The notes beneath the pieces were generated by a model. It was given only the letters and a program-made list of their open reading frames with translations, ran no database searches and was not told the origin of the DNA. DNA of 64,000 nucleotides from Polynucleobacter sp. 30F-ANTBAC (GTDB lineage Bacteria; Pseudomonadota; Gammaproteobacteria; Burkholderiales; Burkholderiaceae). The DNA lies in contig NZ_JACVON010000001.1 in NCBI RefSeq assembly GCF_018882385.1, forward strand, positions 852,942-916,941. The letters run 5' to 3'. Below are positions 1 to 8,570 of this stretch, in pieces (position 1 is the stretch's first letter; the number at the start of each line of letters is the position of its first letter). The position numbers were made by a program, and so were the translations under genes.

Positions 1-530
1 TATTCGCCAAAGCTACCAATAGTTCCTGTGCGCTGTATATAGCCATAACCAGTTTCAGGTTTGGTGGGTGTGATACCTAAAATAACAATTGCGCCCGTAT
101 CAGCAACTCTAATACTTTTTTGTAAAGCCTCTGTAAAGGCTGCGCCATCCACCACTGTTTGATCTGCAGGCGTCACCACTAAAACTGGATCGCGACCATC
201 TTCTATCGCTTGTAAGGCAGCAATCGTTAACGCAGGGGCTGTATTACGACCCACGGGTTCTAGCAATAAAATAGCTGCCACATCATTCATTTCTCGCAAT
301 TGATCGAGTGCCAAGAAACGATGTTCTTCATTGGTCACCACTAAAGTCTCGCCCAAAGCAATATCAGAAGTAGCTAAGCCATTCACACGATCAACCGCTT
401 GCTGGAACAAACTCGTTGTTCCTGATAAAACTAAAAATTGCTTAGGAAATCCAGCACGAGACAAGGGCCATAAACGTGTACCAGAACCACCACACAAAAT
501 AACAGGGGTCACTTGAATGGTTTGGCTCAT
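1..530 (-). CDS. manC: Mannose-1-phosphate guanylyltransferase (partial, N-terminal part)
   Basis: This enzyme makes GDP-mannose from mannose-1-phosphate and GTP for exopolysaccharide or O-antigen synthesis in the cytoplasm. The gene reads leftward off the window edge, so only about 176 N-terminal residues are present. The nucleotidyltransferase signature CGGSGTRLWPLSR (residues about 13-25) followed by FPKQF is diagnostic of the ManC/CpsB family, and EPVGRNTAPA and TPADQ further along also fit. The start is the ATG whose complement is at 528-530 (MSQTIQVTPVILCGG). It lies 71 bp downstream of the EPS-associated regulator on the same strand and probably shares its ops-containing leader. Whether the C-terminal isomerase domain is present cannot be seen. 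Confidence 0.93.
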   Translation of the reverse strand, partial: MSQTIQVTPVILCGGSGTRLWPLSRAGFPKQFLVLSGTTSLFQQAVDRVNGLATSDIALGETLVVTNEEHRFLALDQLREMNDVAAILLLEPVGRNTAPALTIAALQAIEDGRDPVLVVTPADQTVVDGAAFTEALQKSIRVADTGAIVILGITPTKPETGYGYIQRTGTIGSFGE

Positions 531-601
531 AGGTTTGATAAAAATTGATTGTTTTTCAAAAAAAGTCTTCTAAATGAATCTACTTTAGATAGTTAAGCCT
601 G

Positions 602-994
602 CTAATTCCCGATCCCAACCTCTTCATCCTGCCCTCGGCTTGAGATATCCCCGTTCATATCAAGATTATTAAGGTTGGAAGGACTTAGCTCCCTACTTAA
701 AGAATCTATTTCTGATTTAAGCTCTTGATACTCTTGCATCTTACGTTTCAAGAATGCTCCAGTTAATGCAGTTTTTTCAGCCAACCCTTGTGGTGTTAAC
801 AAGTAAGCGTACACCCACTTATTTTGATTGTTTCTAAAGTTTTGGATCTTGATTGAACCTTTGGCAATTAATGCATTTAAACAATAGTTAACTCCGCCCA
901 AACTCACCCCCAAAGACTTAGACAGCTCACGCTGACTTAAATGAGGGTTAGATTCTAAGAGTCTTAAAACTCGGAATTGCAATTCAGTGGGCAT
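602..994 (-). CDS. EPS-associated MarR-type winged-helix transcriptional regulator
   Basis: This 130-aa DNA-binding protein resembles the MarR family EPS-associated regulators that lie at the head of exopolysaccharide operons. An N-terminal winged helix occupies residues about 5-70. Its helix-turn-helix (LSQRELSKSLGVSLGGVNYC) is followed by a wing ending near WVYAYLLTPQG. The C-terminal part is a helical coiled-coil stretch (residues about 80-105), then a polar tail. It is transcribed leftward ahead of manC. Its 5' flank (995-1238) holds decamer repeats and an ops site, which suggests it is the first gene of a polysaccharide operon controlled by RfaH and perhaps by itself. The family call is good; the target sites are inferred. 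Confidence 0.85.
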   Translation of the reverse strand: MPTELQFRVLRLLESNPHLSQRELSKSLGVSLGGVNYCLNALIAKGSIKIQNFRNNQNKWVYAYLLTPQGLAEKTALTGAFLKRKMQEYQELKSEIDSLSRELSPSNLNNLDMNGDISSRGQDEEVGIGN

Positions 995-1403
995 TTAATG
1001 TTTGTTACTTGCTGTTTATTGCTGTTTATTGCTCTTCATTACTACTCATTGCTGATTAACTTTTTGCCATTAGGTATTACGTAGTTTTTGGCAGATTTTC
1101 AGTTTTCTAGCTTTTTCTGATTTTTTTCAAAAAATCAGCACAGCTTCTTAATTTCAGCCTTAACAACAATTAATAGTTTTTAGAGGTATTTAATTGGATT
1201 TTAAGTTTATTTAGCAATTATTTAAGTACGCTACCGCCCTACCAATACCCAGGCAATCTTAAATTATTCTATATTTATTAATCACTTACTAGCTGATTTA
1301 GCTACAAATTATATAGCTATCTTATTGCGTTCAGTTATGAACATTATAACTATAGATGCTGTTAATTGGTGCATTTATGCAGTGCAAAATTTATAATAAG
1401 CAT
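995..1403. promoter_or_regulatory. Divergent AT-rich control region between the EPS regulator and the wecA-like gene
   Basis: About 410 bp without a gene separate two divergent polysaccharide genes. On the minus strand it holds a TATAAT-like -10 (complement near 1309-1314) with no good -35, then the ops element (1227-1238), then five imperfect decamers (1011-1060) just ahead of the regulator start. On the plus strand a TATAAT stands at 1392-1397, about 7 bp before the preferred ATG of the wecA-like gene. No open reading frame is convincing here. Confidence 0.5.
1227..1238 (-). promoter_or_regulatory. ops element (RfaH recruitment site)
   Basis: Read on the minus strand this is GGCGGTAGCGTA followed by CTT. 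It matches the enterobacterial ops core GGCGGTAGCGTG at 11 of 12 positions, with the downstream CTT also kept. It lies about 230 nt upstream of the EPS regulator start, inside the probable 5' leader, in the orientation needed for RfaH loading on RNA polymerase transcribing towards the regulator and manC. An rfaH gene is 1.5 kb away. Confidence 0.8.
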
Positions 1404-2501
1404 ATGGAATTTTTGATTTTTGCCTTCTTTATAAGTTTGCTCGTGACATTGGGCTTGGTTCGCTACCAACACCTTCATGAAAAGATCTCAAGCGATCATG
1501 ATTTATCAGGCCCACAGAAGTTCCACACATTAGCCGTTCCTAGAATAGGTGGTATCGGCATTTTCTTGGGCATCCTATTCGCAGGATTATTAACCTTTTG
1601 GGGCTTTAAGCTAGACAGGGGGTATTTAGTTTTGCAATTAGTTACTTGCGCTCTTCCTGCTTTCTTAGTGGGTTTATTGGAAGATGTCACCAAAAAAATT
1701 GGCGTTAAAACTAGATTAATCGCAACCGCAGTCTCAGCAGGCTTAGTGGGTTACTTTTTAAACGCTTGGATAACCTCAATACAGGTGCCCGGCATTGATT
1801 GGTTGCTAGGGATTGGGGCAATTTCAATAATTTTTACAGTAATTGGTATCACTGGCTTGGCTAATGCCTATAACATTATTGATGGATTCAATGGCTTAGC
1901 CAGTATGGTCGCTATGATCAGTTTACTAGCCATTGGTTACGTGGCCTTTAAAGCCAATGACCCTGTTTTAGCTTCCACCTGTTTAATTGTTCTGGGAGCA
2001 ATTGGAGGTTTCTTTATCTGGAACTATCCACGAGGTTTGATTTTCTTAGGGGATGGTGGTGCGTATTTAATAGGGTTCTTAATAGCTTGCCTGTCTATTT
2101 TATTGGTGCAGCGTAATCCCACTGTCTCGCCTTGGTTTGCGCTTTTAGTCAATGCTTACCCTATCTTTGAAACCCTCTTCACCATTTGGAGAAGAAAAGT
2201 TCACCAAGGAAAAAATCCAGGCCTACCCGATGGCGCCCATTTTCATTCGCTGATTTATCGTCGCTTGATTCGTTGGGCTGAGGTGCATGAATCCAAAGAT
2301 ACAGCATCTTATGCAAAAAATGCCAAGACCTCACCTTACCTTTGGCTTTTATCAAGCTTAGCAGTGTTCCCTGCCATTATTTGGTGGCAAACCACCTGGG
2401 TGCTACAAGCATTTGCATTACTATTCTGCATCTCTTACGTTTGGGCTTATAACGCGGTGGTGAAGTTCAAAACTCCAAGTTTCTTTAATTTGTTTAAGTA
2501 G
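1404..2501 (+). CDS. WecA/MraY-type undecaprenyl-phosphate sugar-1-phosphate transferase
   Basis: This integral membrane enzyme transfers a sugar-1-phosphate (GlcNAc-1-P or a related sugar) from a UDP-sugar to undecaprenyl phosphate, the first membrane step of O-antigen, common-antigen or EPS units. It is 365 aa with about ten hydrophobic segments. Family motifs include PQKFHTLAVPRIGGIGIF (residues about 37-54), the aspartate-rich NAYNIIDGFNGLAS, FLGDGGAY, and a cytoplasmic loop ending HFHSLIYRR. The frame is open from an ATG at 1356, but the hydrophobic N-terminus typical of the family starts at the ATG at 1404 (MEFLIFAFF), so that start is used. The exact sugar cannot be read from sequence. 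Confidence 0.88.
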   Translation: MEFLIFAFFISLLVTLGLVRYQHLHEKISSDHDLSGPQKFHTLAVPRIGGIGIFLGILFAGLLTFWGFKLDRGYLVLQLVTCALPAFLVGLLEDVTKKIGVKTRLIATAVSAGLVGYFLNAWITSIQVPGIDWLLGIGAISIIFTVIGITGLANAYNIIDGFNGLASMVAMISLLAIGYVAFKANDPVLASTCLIVLGAIGGFFIWNYPRGLIFLGDGGAYLIGFLIACLSILLVQRNPTVSPWFALLVNAYPIFETLFTIWRRKVHQGKNPGLPDGAHFHSLIYRRLIRWAEVHESKDTASYAKNAKTSPYLWLLSSLAVFPAIIWWQTTWVLQAFALLFCISYVWAYNAVVKFKTPSFFNLFK

Positions 2502-2503
2502 AA

Positions 2504-2543
2504 CTTCAACAAATTGAAGCACTAGTCATCATTCAATGATGAC
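2504..2543. terminator. Paired inverted repeats after the wecA-like gene
   Basis: Two hairpins follow the stop codon of the wecA-like gene: CTTCAA/TTGAAG, and GTCATCATT-C-AATGATGAC at 2525-2543 (9-bp perfect arms). There is no T-run, so they are weak terminator candidates; the second could instead be a protein-binding palindrome. The region lies between this gene and the oppositely oriented rfaH. Confidence 0.35.
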
Positions 2544-2694
2544 CTAATAGTTAAAAAATTTAGAGCATTAAACCTGCTCGAGTCTAGGCTTTAGCTCTTT
2601 AGGCTTAATGGTTTAATACTTTGGCTTAGCCTTTAAATTTAAAACTTTAAGTTTTGTTGACTCTTGATGGATAGCTTATCTTAAGGTTCACTTG

Positions 2695-3204
2695 CTAAGC
2701 GCCTAACTTTTTAAGTTGCGGCAGTTGAATTTGTAACTTCTGTACCGATCCTAATATTTCAACCAAGAGCATTGCTCGAGACAAGCCATCCGGAAGAGTT
2801 TGTAGTTTTTCAAAAAAGCCAAAGAAGCCCTTAAATGGGCCGCTGGTAATTTCCAGCATCTCACCAGGTTCAAAGAGCTCATGCAAAGGCTCTTCTTGAG
2901 AACATCGTTGCTTTAAACAATCCACAATAGGGTCTGGTATCACTACTGGTTCAGTTGCTTGACCAAATTTAAGCAACTGACTCACTCCTCGGGTAGATCG
3001 AATGGGGAACCAGTTACTACTCACATCAGATAAACGAATAAATAGATAGCGACTAAACAAAGGTTCAGTCGCTAGTTTGATTTTTCCTTGTGATTTCTTT
3101 TGAACTTGGCAAGTGGGAAGAAAAACTTCAAAACCTTGATTCTGAAGATTTTCAAGAGCTCTAAACTCTTCTCTCACTTTGGTATGAATCACATGCCATT
3201 TCAT
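2695..3204 (-). CDS. rfaH: Transcription antitermination factor RfaH
   Basis: RfaH is a NusG paralog that loads onto RNA polymerase paused at ops sites and allows read-through of long polysaccharide operons. The 169-aa protein starts MKWHVIHTKVREEFRALENL and has a NusG N-terminal fold with PLFSRYLFIRL. A linker and a C-terminal KOW-like region (GEMLEITSGPFKGFFGFFEK) follow. The C-terminal part is hydrophobic and lacks the usual NusG sequence, as expected for the RfaH branch. It lies between the wecA-like gene and wzz, and an ops sequence is present at 1227-1238, which supports RfaH rather than NusG. Confidence 0.9.
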   Translation of the reverse strand: MKWHVIHTKVREEFRALENLQNQGFEVFLPTCQVQKKSQGKIKLATEPLFSRYLFIRLSDVSSNWFPIRSTRGVSQLLKFGQATEPVVIPDPIVDCLKQRCSQEEPLHELFEPGEMLEITSGPFKGFFGFFEKLQTLPDGLSRAMLLVEILGSVQKLQIQLPQLKKLGA

Positions 3205-3318
3205 AGGAGATTTAACCGTTTCTATTTTTCTTTTACTTTTGCTATTGCTTTTTAAGTTGTTACGTTACTTAAGACTTAATGCTTATCTATTATGTAATGT
3301 CTGACTGGCTCACTAAGA

Positions 3319-4164
3319 TTATTTGCTAGAAGCCTTGTAAGAACGATAAGCGCGTTGACCTAATACCAATACAAGACCTAAGAATAAGCCGCCCATCAAA
3401 CCAGCGATTAAGGCAATGCCTCTCTTGGGTGAAACTTTTTGTTGTGGCGCATAGATGGGTGCAGCTAAGAAAGTCTCTCTAGTCTGAGGCTCTGTCAGAG
3501 AAACCTCTAAATCATTGACTTGAGTGCGCAAATCTTTAATTTCATTTTCTTTGTTTAAGGTTGTAGCCAATAGTAAAGTTGAGGCAGAAAACTTGGAATC
3601 AGTAAAATCAAAATTAGAATTTTTATTAGGTAGTATCTTTAAAGTCTTTTCAGCTGCCTCAAGTTTTTGCTTCAAATTAACCAGTTGATATGACTTGGCA
3701 TCAAAAATGGGCTTTGCTAATAATTTTTGATTAGTACGCACATCTTCTAAAACACTCTCCAAACATTGTTGAGCAGCTTCAGGACTTTCCTCTTTGTATG
3801 AGAAAGTAATGATAGGCGCCGTCTTTGAAAGAGTTGGCATTAGACTTTTAGCAATTGCCTCTCCTGGGGCGACCTTATCCATCACATTACAAGCTGAATA
3901 TGTTTTTTGTGAGTAATACATCGGCATCTTCAGCTTTTCAATCAAGATGGCTGGCAACTCAACATCTGTGCCGGCAACTTTAGCCATTTGTATGTTGGCG
4001 GTTGCTTGATACATATTAGGTGTGACAGTAATGTAAGTTATTGCGCCAAGAATCCCCAGTACACCAGTCACAAGAATGGATTTCCAAGACTCCACTAAAA
4101 AATCAATGATGTCTTTTAATGAAATTTCATCTTCTAATGCTGGGTTAAAGGATTGTTCTGACAT
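3319..4164 (-). CDS. Wzz-type polysaccharide chain-length determinant
   Basis: This inner-membrane polysaccharide co-polymerase is expected to set the length distribution of O-antigen or EPS chains made by a Wzy polymerase. It has 281 aa with the classic layout. A short cytoplasmic N-terminus (EDEISLKDIIDFLVESWKS) precedes TM1 (about residues 33-52). A large periplasmic region with coiled-coil character (about 160-225) follows, then a proline-rich stretch (PIYAPQQKVSPKRG) and TM2 (about 250-268). There is no cytoplasmic tyrosine kinase domain, so it is Wzz-like rather than Wzc-like. It lies between rfaH and ydcF on the same strand. Confidence 0.88.
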   Translation of the reverse strand: MSEQSFNPALEDEISLKDIIDFLVESWKSILVTGVLGILGAITYITVTPNMYQATANIQMAKVAGTDVELPAILIEKLKMPMYYSQKTYSACNVMDKVAPGEAIAKSLMPTLSKTAPIITFSYKEESPEAAQQCLESVLEDVRTNQKLLAKPIFDAKSYQLVNLKQKLEAAEKTLKILPNKNSNFDFTDSKFSASTLLLATTLNKENEIKDLRTQVNDLEVSLTEPQTRETFLAAPIYAPQQKVSPKRGIALIAGLMGGLFLGLVLVLGQRAYRSYKASSK

Positions 4165-4292
4165 GAGGCATTAACCTATCTTAAGTATGTGTTGTTACAA
4201 GTTCGCTCAATCGTGAGCCATTGTTGCAATTGATGCATAGCTTCTCTGAGAAAACCTCTTTAAAGAAGCAAATTTCAATCAATTTCTAATTA

Positions 4293-5105
4293 TCATAATT
4301 TTAACTGATTCCAAGCTAAACCCAAAATCTCATGCCATACCCAACGGGTTCGTTGGAAGCCCTCACTACTCGGATAAAAATCCAAGGGAGTAAATACGGT
4401 TTTTTGATAAAAGCCCATCGGGGCTGGAACAACATTTAGCCCCTCTTTTTCAAAATAAGTCTGTGCTCTAGGCATGTGCCAAAAGTGAGTAACTAGATAG
4501 ATAGTGTGTATACCTTCTTTTTTTAAGATCTGAGCTGAAAGCTTGGCATTTTCTTCGGTGGTATTCGATTGAGCCTCTATCCACCGGGGACTTACAGCAA
4601 GCTCTTGCTCCAATACCTTCTGCATCACTTGCCCTTCAGCTAACTCCTGTGGGCTGCTTCTATCTGGAGCCCCACCGCTTACCAAGATAGGTAATTGAGT
4701 TTGTTTGGCTAGCCTTGCACCGTGCCTGAGTCTTTCCATCGAGTTAGAGGTGAGGTCTTGCTGCTGATACTCTTTAGGTACTTCTAAAGCACCCTTACGG
4801 CGCCCACCACCAAGAATGACTATCGCTTCTGGGCTTTTTGAATTTATTATTTCATTAGCCTCAAGGCTAATGGGTGCTGGCCACTTGAGCCAATACCCAG
4901 CAACGTTGGTGAAATGAACTGCAAAGTAATTGGTACTCGACACCCAGATCATGACAAGACCCAAAGTGATGAGAGCTTTTTTAATAAGCTCATGCTTTTT
5001 GATCAAAAAAAGCATGAGCAGCACCCACATCACCCAAAAACCAGGCGGCATTAACAACTCAGCAATAAGGTTGCGTAACGCCCACGTTAACGACCAATTT
5101 TCCAT
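4293..5105 (-). CDS. YdcF/ElyC family DUF218 membrane protein
   Basis: The protein has 270 aa: two N-terminal membrane segments (about 20-35 and 40-60), then a cytoplasmic or periplasmic Rossmann-like DUF218 domain. Family signatures are AIVILGGGRRKG (near 93-104), LPILVSGGAPD, EENAKLSAQIL and YLVTHFWHMPRAQTYFEK. Relatives such as ElyC/SanA/YdcF are linked to envelope biogenesis and lipid-carrier metabolism, but their biochemical activity is poorly known. Its position next to wzz, rfaH and a WecA-like enzyme fits a role in envelope polysaccharide metabolism, which is an inference. Confidence 0.85.
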   Translation of the reverse strand: MENWSLTWALRNLIAELLMPPGFWVMWVLLMLFLIKKHELIKKALITLGLVMIWVSSTNYFAVHFTNVAGYWLKWPAPISLEANEIINSKSPEAIVILGGGRRKGALEVPKEYQQQDLTSNSMERLRHGARLAKQTQLPILVSGGAPDRSSPQELAEGQVMQKVLEQELAVSPRWIEAQSNTTEENAKLSAQILKKEGIHTIYLVTHFWHMPRAQTYFEKEGLNVVPAPMGFYQKTVFTPLDFYPSSEGFQRTRWVWHEILGLAWNQLKL

Positions 5106-5315
5106 AGGTTTGATATTACTCTTTTAGATTAATTGAAAGTTGATTGATCCAAATTATTCGATTTTTAAAGTACTTTTTTAATTCTTGATAGTTATGTACA
5201 CCCTGTAGGAAAAGTCTTTAGCAATGTCAGGAGTTTCCGAATTGTCTGACATACAAAACACAAAATTCTTGTCACTCTCTCAGTTCCTTTAATTTTTTTA
5301 GAAAGTGATGACGTA

Positions 5316-5684
5316 ATGAATATCAATTTGAAGTACTTCCCCACTAAAAATGGTGCCAATCCAGAGCAAGCTGCTGCAGTTAATGCAGCCCTCATGAGTG
5401 AATTGGAGATGGAGGCCAAACCTGCTTCGATTATTGTGGCAAAGAACCGAGCTTGCGAATTTTTTATCCAGAATGCCAAACTCAGAAACCACAACCATAT
5501 CAGTTGTATGACTACTCTTGGTTTAAGTTCTCAAAAGTCGATGCAGTTCTTTAATGGTGAGCACAAGCATGTGGAATTTTTAAGACTGCTCTATGCCATT
5601 ACTGTCATTGGTTATGACGTCACCATCTGCATACGCCGTTCCGACAAGCCGTTTGGTGAAATCATTTTTGATGGATGCAACTAA
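5316..5684 (+). CDS. Small protein with a HigA/XRE-like C-terminal part
   Basis: This 122-aa protein was not recognised by name. Its C-terminal half (about residues 45-105) resembles the helix-turn-helix antitoxin pattern seen in HigA2/XRE proteins: a helical lead-in, TTLGLSSQKSMQFFNGEHKH, then FLRLLYAITVIGYDVTICIR, which parallels the usual L-ALG-DVEI-V ending. The N-terminus has no clear match. No toxin gene is adjacent. It is divergent from ydcF and followed by a good hairpin (5711-5742) shared with pyrB. It could be an orphan antitoxin-derived regulator. Assignment as coding rests on length, codon pattern and these local similarities. Confidence 0.6.
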   Translation: MNINLKYFPTKNGANPEQAAAVNAALMSELEMEAKPASIIVAKNRACEFFIQNAKLRNHNHISCMTTLGLSSQKSMQFFNGEHKHVEFLRLLYAITVIGYDVTICIRRSDKPFGEIIFDGCN

Positions 5685-5710
5685 TTAGGTGTCTTAGCCA
5701 CTTACAAAAA

Positions 5711-5742
5711 ATAAGAGCCAAGTAGGACTACTTGGCTCTTAT
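5711..5742. terminator. Bidirectional terminator between the 122-aa gene and pyrB
   Basis: A hairpin with arms ATAAGAGCCAAGTAG and CTACTTGGCTCTTAT lies between two convergent genes. A-rich DNA flanks the left side, giving a T-tract when read leftward after pyrB. Confidence 0.75.
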
Positions 5743-5778
5743 GGTTACTTGTTCTCTTTTATGAAATATTACCAATAA

Positions 5779-6753
5779 TTAGTTACCCGCCACAATCGAC
5801 ATCACTGCCATACGCACGGCAATGCCAAAGGTCACTTGCTTTAGGATCACCGCTTGAGGGCCGTCGGCTACATCACTAGCAATCTCAACCTCTCGGTTCA
5901 TGGGACCTGGGTGCATCACGATGGCATCCGGTTTAGCCAACTTAAGTCTTTCTTTAGTAAGACCCCACTGTTTGAAGAATGCATCACCCTCAGGCACTTG
6001 CCCAGCTTCCATGCGTTCTTTTTGGATGCGAAGAGTCATCACCACGTCCACACCCTTTAAACCTTCTTCGATGTTGTTGAAGATTTTGACACCCATCATA
6101 TTGAGATCTTTAGGCAATAAGCTCTCAGGACCAATGGCTCTGATTTCTGGGCAACCCAAAGTAGTCAGCGCATGGATGTTTGATTTAGCGACACGACTGT
6201 GAACGATGTCACCAATGATGGCGACTTTGATCTTGGAGAAATCTTGCTTGTAATGACGCATGGTGTACATATCGAGTAGACCTTGCGTTGGGTGTTGGTT
6301 GGTACCGTCACCTGCATTGATGACATGCACGTGTGGTGGTAAGTGTTGCGCTACTTCGACAGCAGCACCGGTTGTTTTATGACGCACCACAAAGATATCG
6401 GCTTGCATCGCCACCAAGTTATCAATGGTGTCGAGTAAGGTCTCGCCTTTAGCCGTTGATGAGGTTTGGATATCCAAGTTCACAACATCGGCTGATAAGC
6501 GTTTAGCAGCCAACTCAAAAGTGGTTCTGGTACGGGTCGAGTTTTCAAAGAAGAGATTGAAAACGTTCTTCCCTCTAAGTAATGGTACTTTTTTTACTTC
6601 TCGATCTGAGTCGCTGACAGCCACGAACTGTTGTGCTGTATCGAGGATATGAAGAATATGTTCTTTAGATAAGCCCTCTAAAGTGAGCAAATGAGTCAGC
6701 TCACCTTGATCGTTTAGCTGGAGTTGGCTGGCAGTCTGAGAGGTTTTAGGCAT
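5779..6753 (-). CDS. pyrB: Aspartate carbamoyltransferase catalytic subunit
   Basis: PyrB condenses carbamoyl phosphate with aspartate, the first committed step of pyrimidine synthesis. At 324 aa it is the usual length. The carbamoyl-phosphate loop [11 protein letters not shown] is at residues about 72-82, and further motifs are [22 protein letters not shown] and [10 protein letters not shown] near the C-terminus. It follows pyrR by 55 bp on the same strand. In many betaproteobacteria a pyrC-like gene comes next, but here pyrB is the last gene before a terminator. Regulation by PyrR or by the upstream yqgE-ruvX promoter is possible; no attenuator was identified. Confidence 0.97.
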   Translation of the reverse strand: MPKTSQTASQLQLNDQGELTHLLTLEGLSKEHILHILDTAQQFVAVSDSDREVKKVPLLRGKNVFNLFFENSTRTRTTFELAAKRLSADVVNLDIQTSSTAKGETLLDTIDNLVAMQADIFVVRHKTTGAAVEVAQHLPPHVHVINAGDGTNQHPTQGLLDMYTMRHYKQDFSKIKVAIIGDIVHSRVAKSNIHALTTLGCPEIRAIGPESLLPKDLNMMGVKIFNNIEEGLKGVDVVMTLRIQKERMEAGQVPEGDAFFKQWGLTKERLKLAKPDAIVMHPGPMNREVEIASDVADGPQAVILKQVTFGIAVRMAVMSIVAGN

Positions 6754-6807
6754 CTTAGGTCAGTATTTTATGCTTTTCTAGGTCGTTTACTAGCTTCTTT
6801 TTGAGCT

Positions 6808-7323
6808 TCAGTCTTTGATCTCAGTGGTAAAGGCAAATTGCCCATCATCAGATTGCTCTAGAACCAAGATCTGATCATCAGCCAGGCTGACCTTGGCGCC
6901 CTTAAAGGTAGCATCCACGGGCAACTGTCTTCTATGACGATCTGCCAATACGGCCAAATCGACCTTAGCCGGACGCCCATAATCAAACAACTCATTCAGA
7001 GCGGCTCTAACGGTTCTACCCGTATCCAAGACGTCATCAACCAAGATGATGTGAGCCCCCTCTACATCAAAGGGTAATTTAGTCGACATCCCGTCTGAAC
7101 TATTAAGAGCTTTGACACCTTTTTCTGAATAATCATCTCTGTGGAAAGAGACGTTAATCACACCATGGCTAGTAAGGCCTAGATCTTTAGCCAAACGCTC
7201 AGCGACCCAAGCCCCACCGCTGGCTAAACCAGCCAATTGGAAATCAGAGCTCGTCTTTTTTTGTTCTTTTAATTGATTTAAAAGAATTTGGTAAAGGTCT
7301 TCTGCGTTAGGTATGGATGACAT
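6808..7323 (-). CDS. pyrR: PyrR bifunctional regulator/uracil phosphoribosyltransferase
   Basis: PyrR binds pyr mRNA and/or makes UMP from uracil and PRPP. The PRPP-binding motif ILVDDVLDTGRTVRAAL sits at residues about 93-109 of a 171-aa protein. The reading frame is open further upstream to 7398, but the ATG at 7321-7323 (MSSIPNAEDLYQ) matches the family N-terminus. It also avoids overlap with the ATPase gene ending at 7356, so it is preferred. It precedes pyrB. The presence of PyrR does not by itself show RNA-based attenuation here. Confidence 0.92.
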   Translation of the reverse strand: MSSIPNAEDLYQILLNQLKEQKKTSSDFQLAGLASGGAWVAERLAKDLGLTSHGVINVSFHRDDYSEKGVKALNSSDGMSTKLPFDVEGAHIILVDDVLDTGRTVRAALNELFDYGRPAKVDLAVLADRHRRQLPVDATFKGAKVSLADDQILVLEQSDDGQFAFTTEIKD

Positions 7324-7355
7324 GACTATCTCACTGTGTGCGTATTGTTTTGATA

Positions 7356-8570
7356 TTACTCTTTTGTTATTTGATGTGACTGAAACAAATCTTGCCAAGA
7401 CTGAAAGTGAATACCTGAACGAGTTAAGGATTCATCACCACCATAAATCAAAATAGGCTCCATAGCGTCTAAACCTGCAAATTGGCTTGATTTTTTACCT
7501 TGTTTAACAAAGTCAGTCGTAATCGTTGAACCTGATTTAATTTCAATGGTTTGTAACTTTTGTACTATTTGACCATCTTCCTTTACCGGAACTTCGTATA
7601 CCAAATCAGCTTCCACGCCATGACTGTCTCGCCAAAAATAAATATCAGCAGGCAATCCTTGGTTATATCGGTGCTTAATGTGCTCCATGACAACATAAGT
7701 CTCAAAAAGAGCTCCGCGCATAGGATGCAGATTCAGCATCGCTTCGTCCCGAATACCCAATAACCAAGCAGCTAAACCTGTATCCACAAAATAGAGCTTA
7801 GGGGACTTCACCAGACGTTTACCGAAGTTACGATGATAAGGTCTCAATAAATACACCAGATCACTACTTTCTAATACAGATAGCCAAGATCTGGTTGTTG
7901 ATTCGCTGATGCCGGCTTCATTAGCCAACGATGCAATATTGAGCAATTGCCCAGTTCTTGCAGCACATAATTGAATGAATCGTTGGAACACCCCAAGCTC
8001 TTGCACATTGATGAGTTGCCGAACGTCTCTCTCGATGTATGTGAGCACATAACTGGCAAACCAATCTTGTGATGCATGAGGTAATTCAGGAGAATTTTGG
8101 TGCGTGGTGTGAATGGCTGGATATGAGCCGACATAAAGACGTTGATCTAATTTGCTTTGATGATCTTGAGCCAACTCCAATCCTTGCAAAGGCAATAAAC
8201 GAGTCATGCCAATACGTCCAGCCAAAGATTGAGTAATACCCGCTAGCAAACTGAACTGCTGAGATCCTGTGACAATGAACCGACCGGGTACACGATCTTG
8301 ATCCACCATACCTTGTAAATGAGAAAATAAATCCGGCCATCTTTGAGCTTCATCAAAGATAGCGCCTTTCTCAAATCTCTTTAAAAATCCTTTGGGATCT
8401 TCTTCTGCAAATGCTCTTTCCTGAGGATCTTCAAGAGACACATAAGGCTTGTCTTTAAACAACTGTCTGACGAGCGTGGTTTTTCCAGATTGACGCGGAC
8501 CAGTGACCCCTAAAACTGGAAAAGTTTTAGAAAGTCTCAGTAAGGTCGGTGCCATTAATCGTGGAATCAT
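7356..8570 (-). CDS. AAA ATPase with C-terminal DUF4143 domain
   Basis: This 404-aa protein belongs to the widespread ATP-binding DUF4143 family, whose cellular role is not established. The N-terminal P-loop domain has Walker A GPRQSGKTT (24-32), a Walker B GAIFDEAQRWPDL and a sensor-like FIVTGSQQFSL. A winged-helix-like segment follows (IASLANEAGISESTTRSWL), then a C-terminal nuclease-like fold with FYFWRDSHGVEADLV-type and IEIKSG-type strands (seen as IYFWRDSHGVEADLVYEV and LQTIEIKSG). It sits between ruvX and pyrR, an unusual place, and appears to be accessory DNA. Confidence 0.9.
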   Translation of the reverse strand: MIPRLMAPTLLRLSKTFPVLGVTGPRQSGKTTLVRQLFKDKPYVSLEDPQERAFAEEDPKGFLKRFEKGAIFDEAQRWPDLFSHLQGMVDQDRVPGRFIVTGSQQFSLLAGITQSLAGRIGMTRLLPLQGLELAQDHQSKLDQRLYVGSYPAIHTTHQNSPELPHASQDWFASYVLTYIERDVRQLINVQELGVFQRFIQLCAARTGQLLNIASLANEAGISESTTRSWLSVLESSDLVYLLRPYHRNFGKRLVKSPKLYFVDTGLAAWLLGIRDEAMLNLHPMRGALFETYVVMEHIKHRYNQGLPADIYFWRDSHGVEADLVYEVPVKEDGQIVQKLQTIEIKSGSTITTDFVKQGKKSSQFAGLDAMEPILIYGGDESLTRSGIHFQSWQDLFQSHQITKE

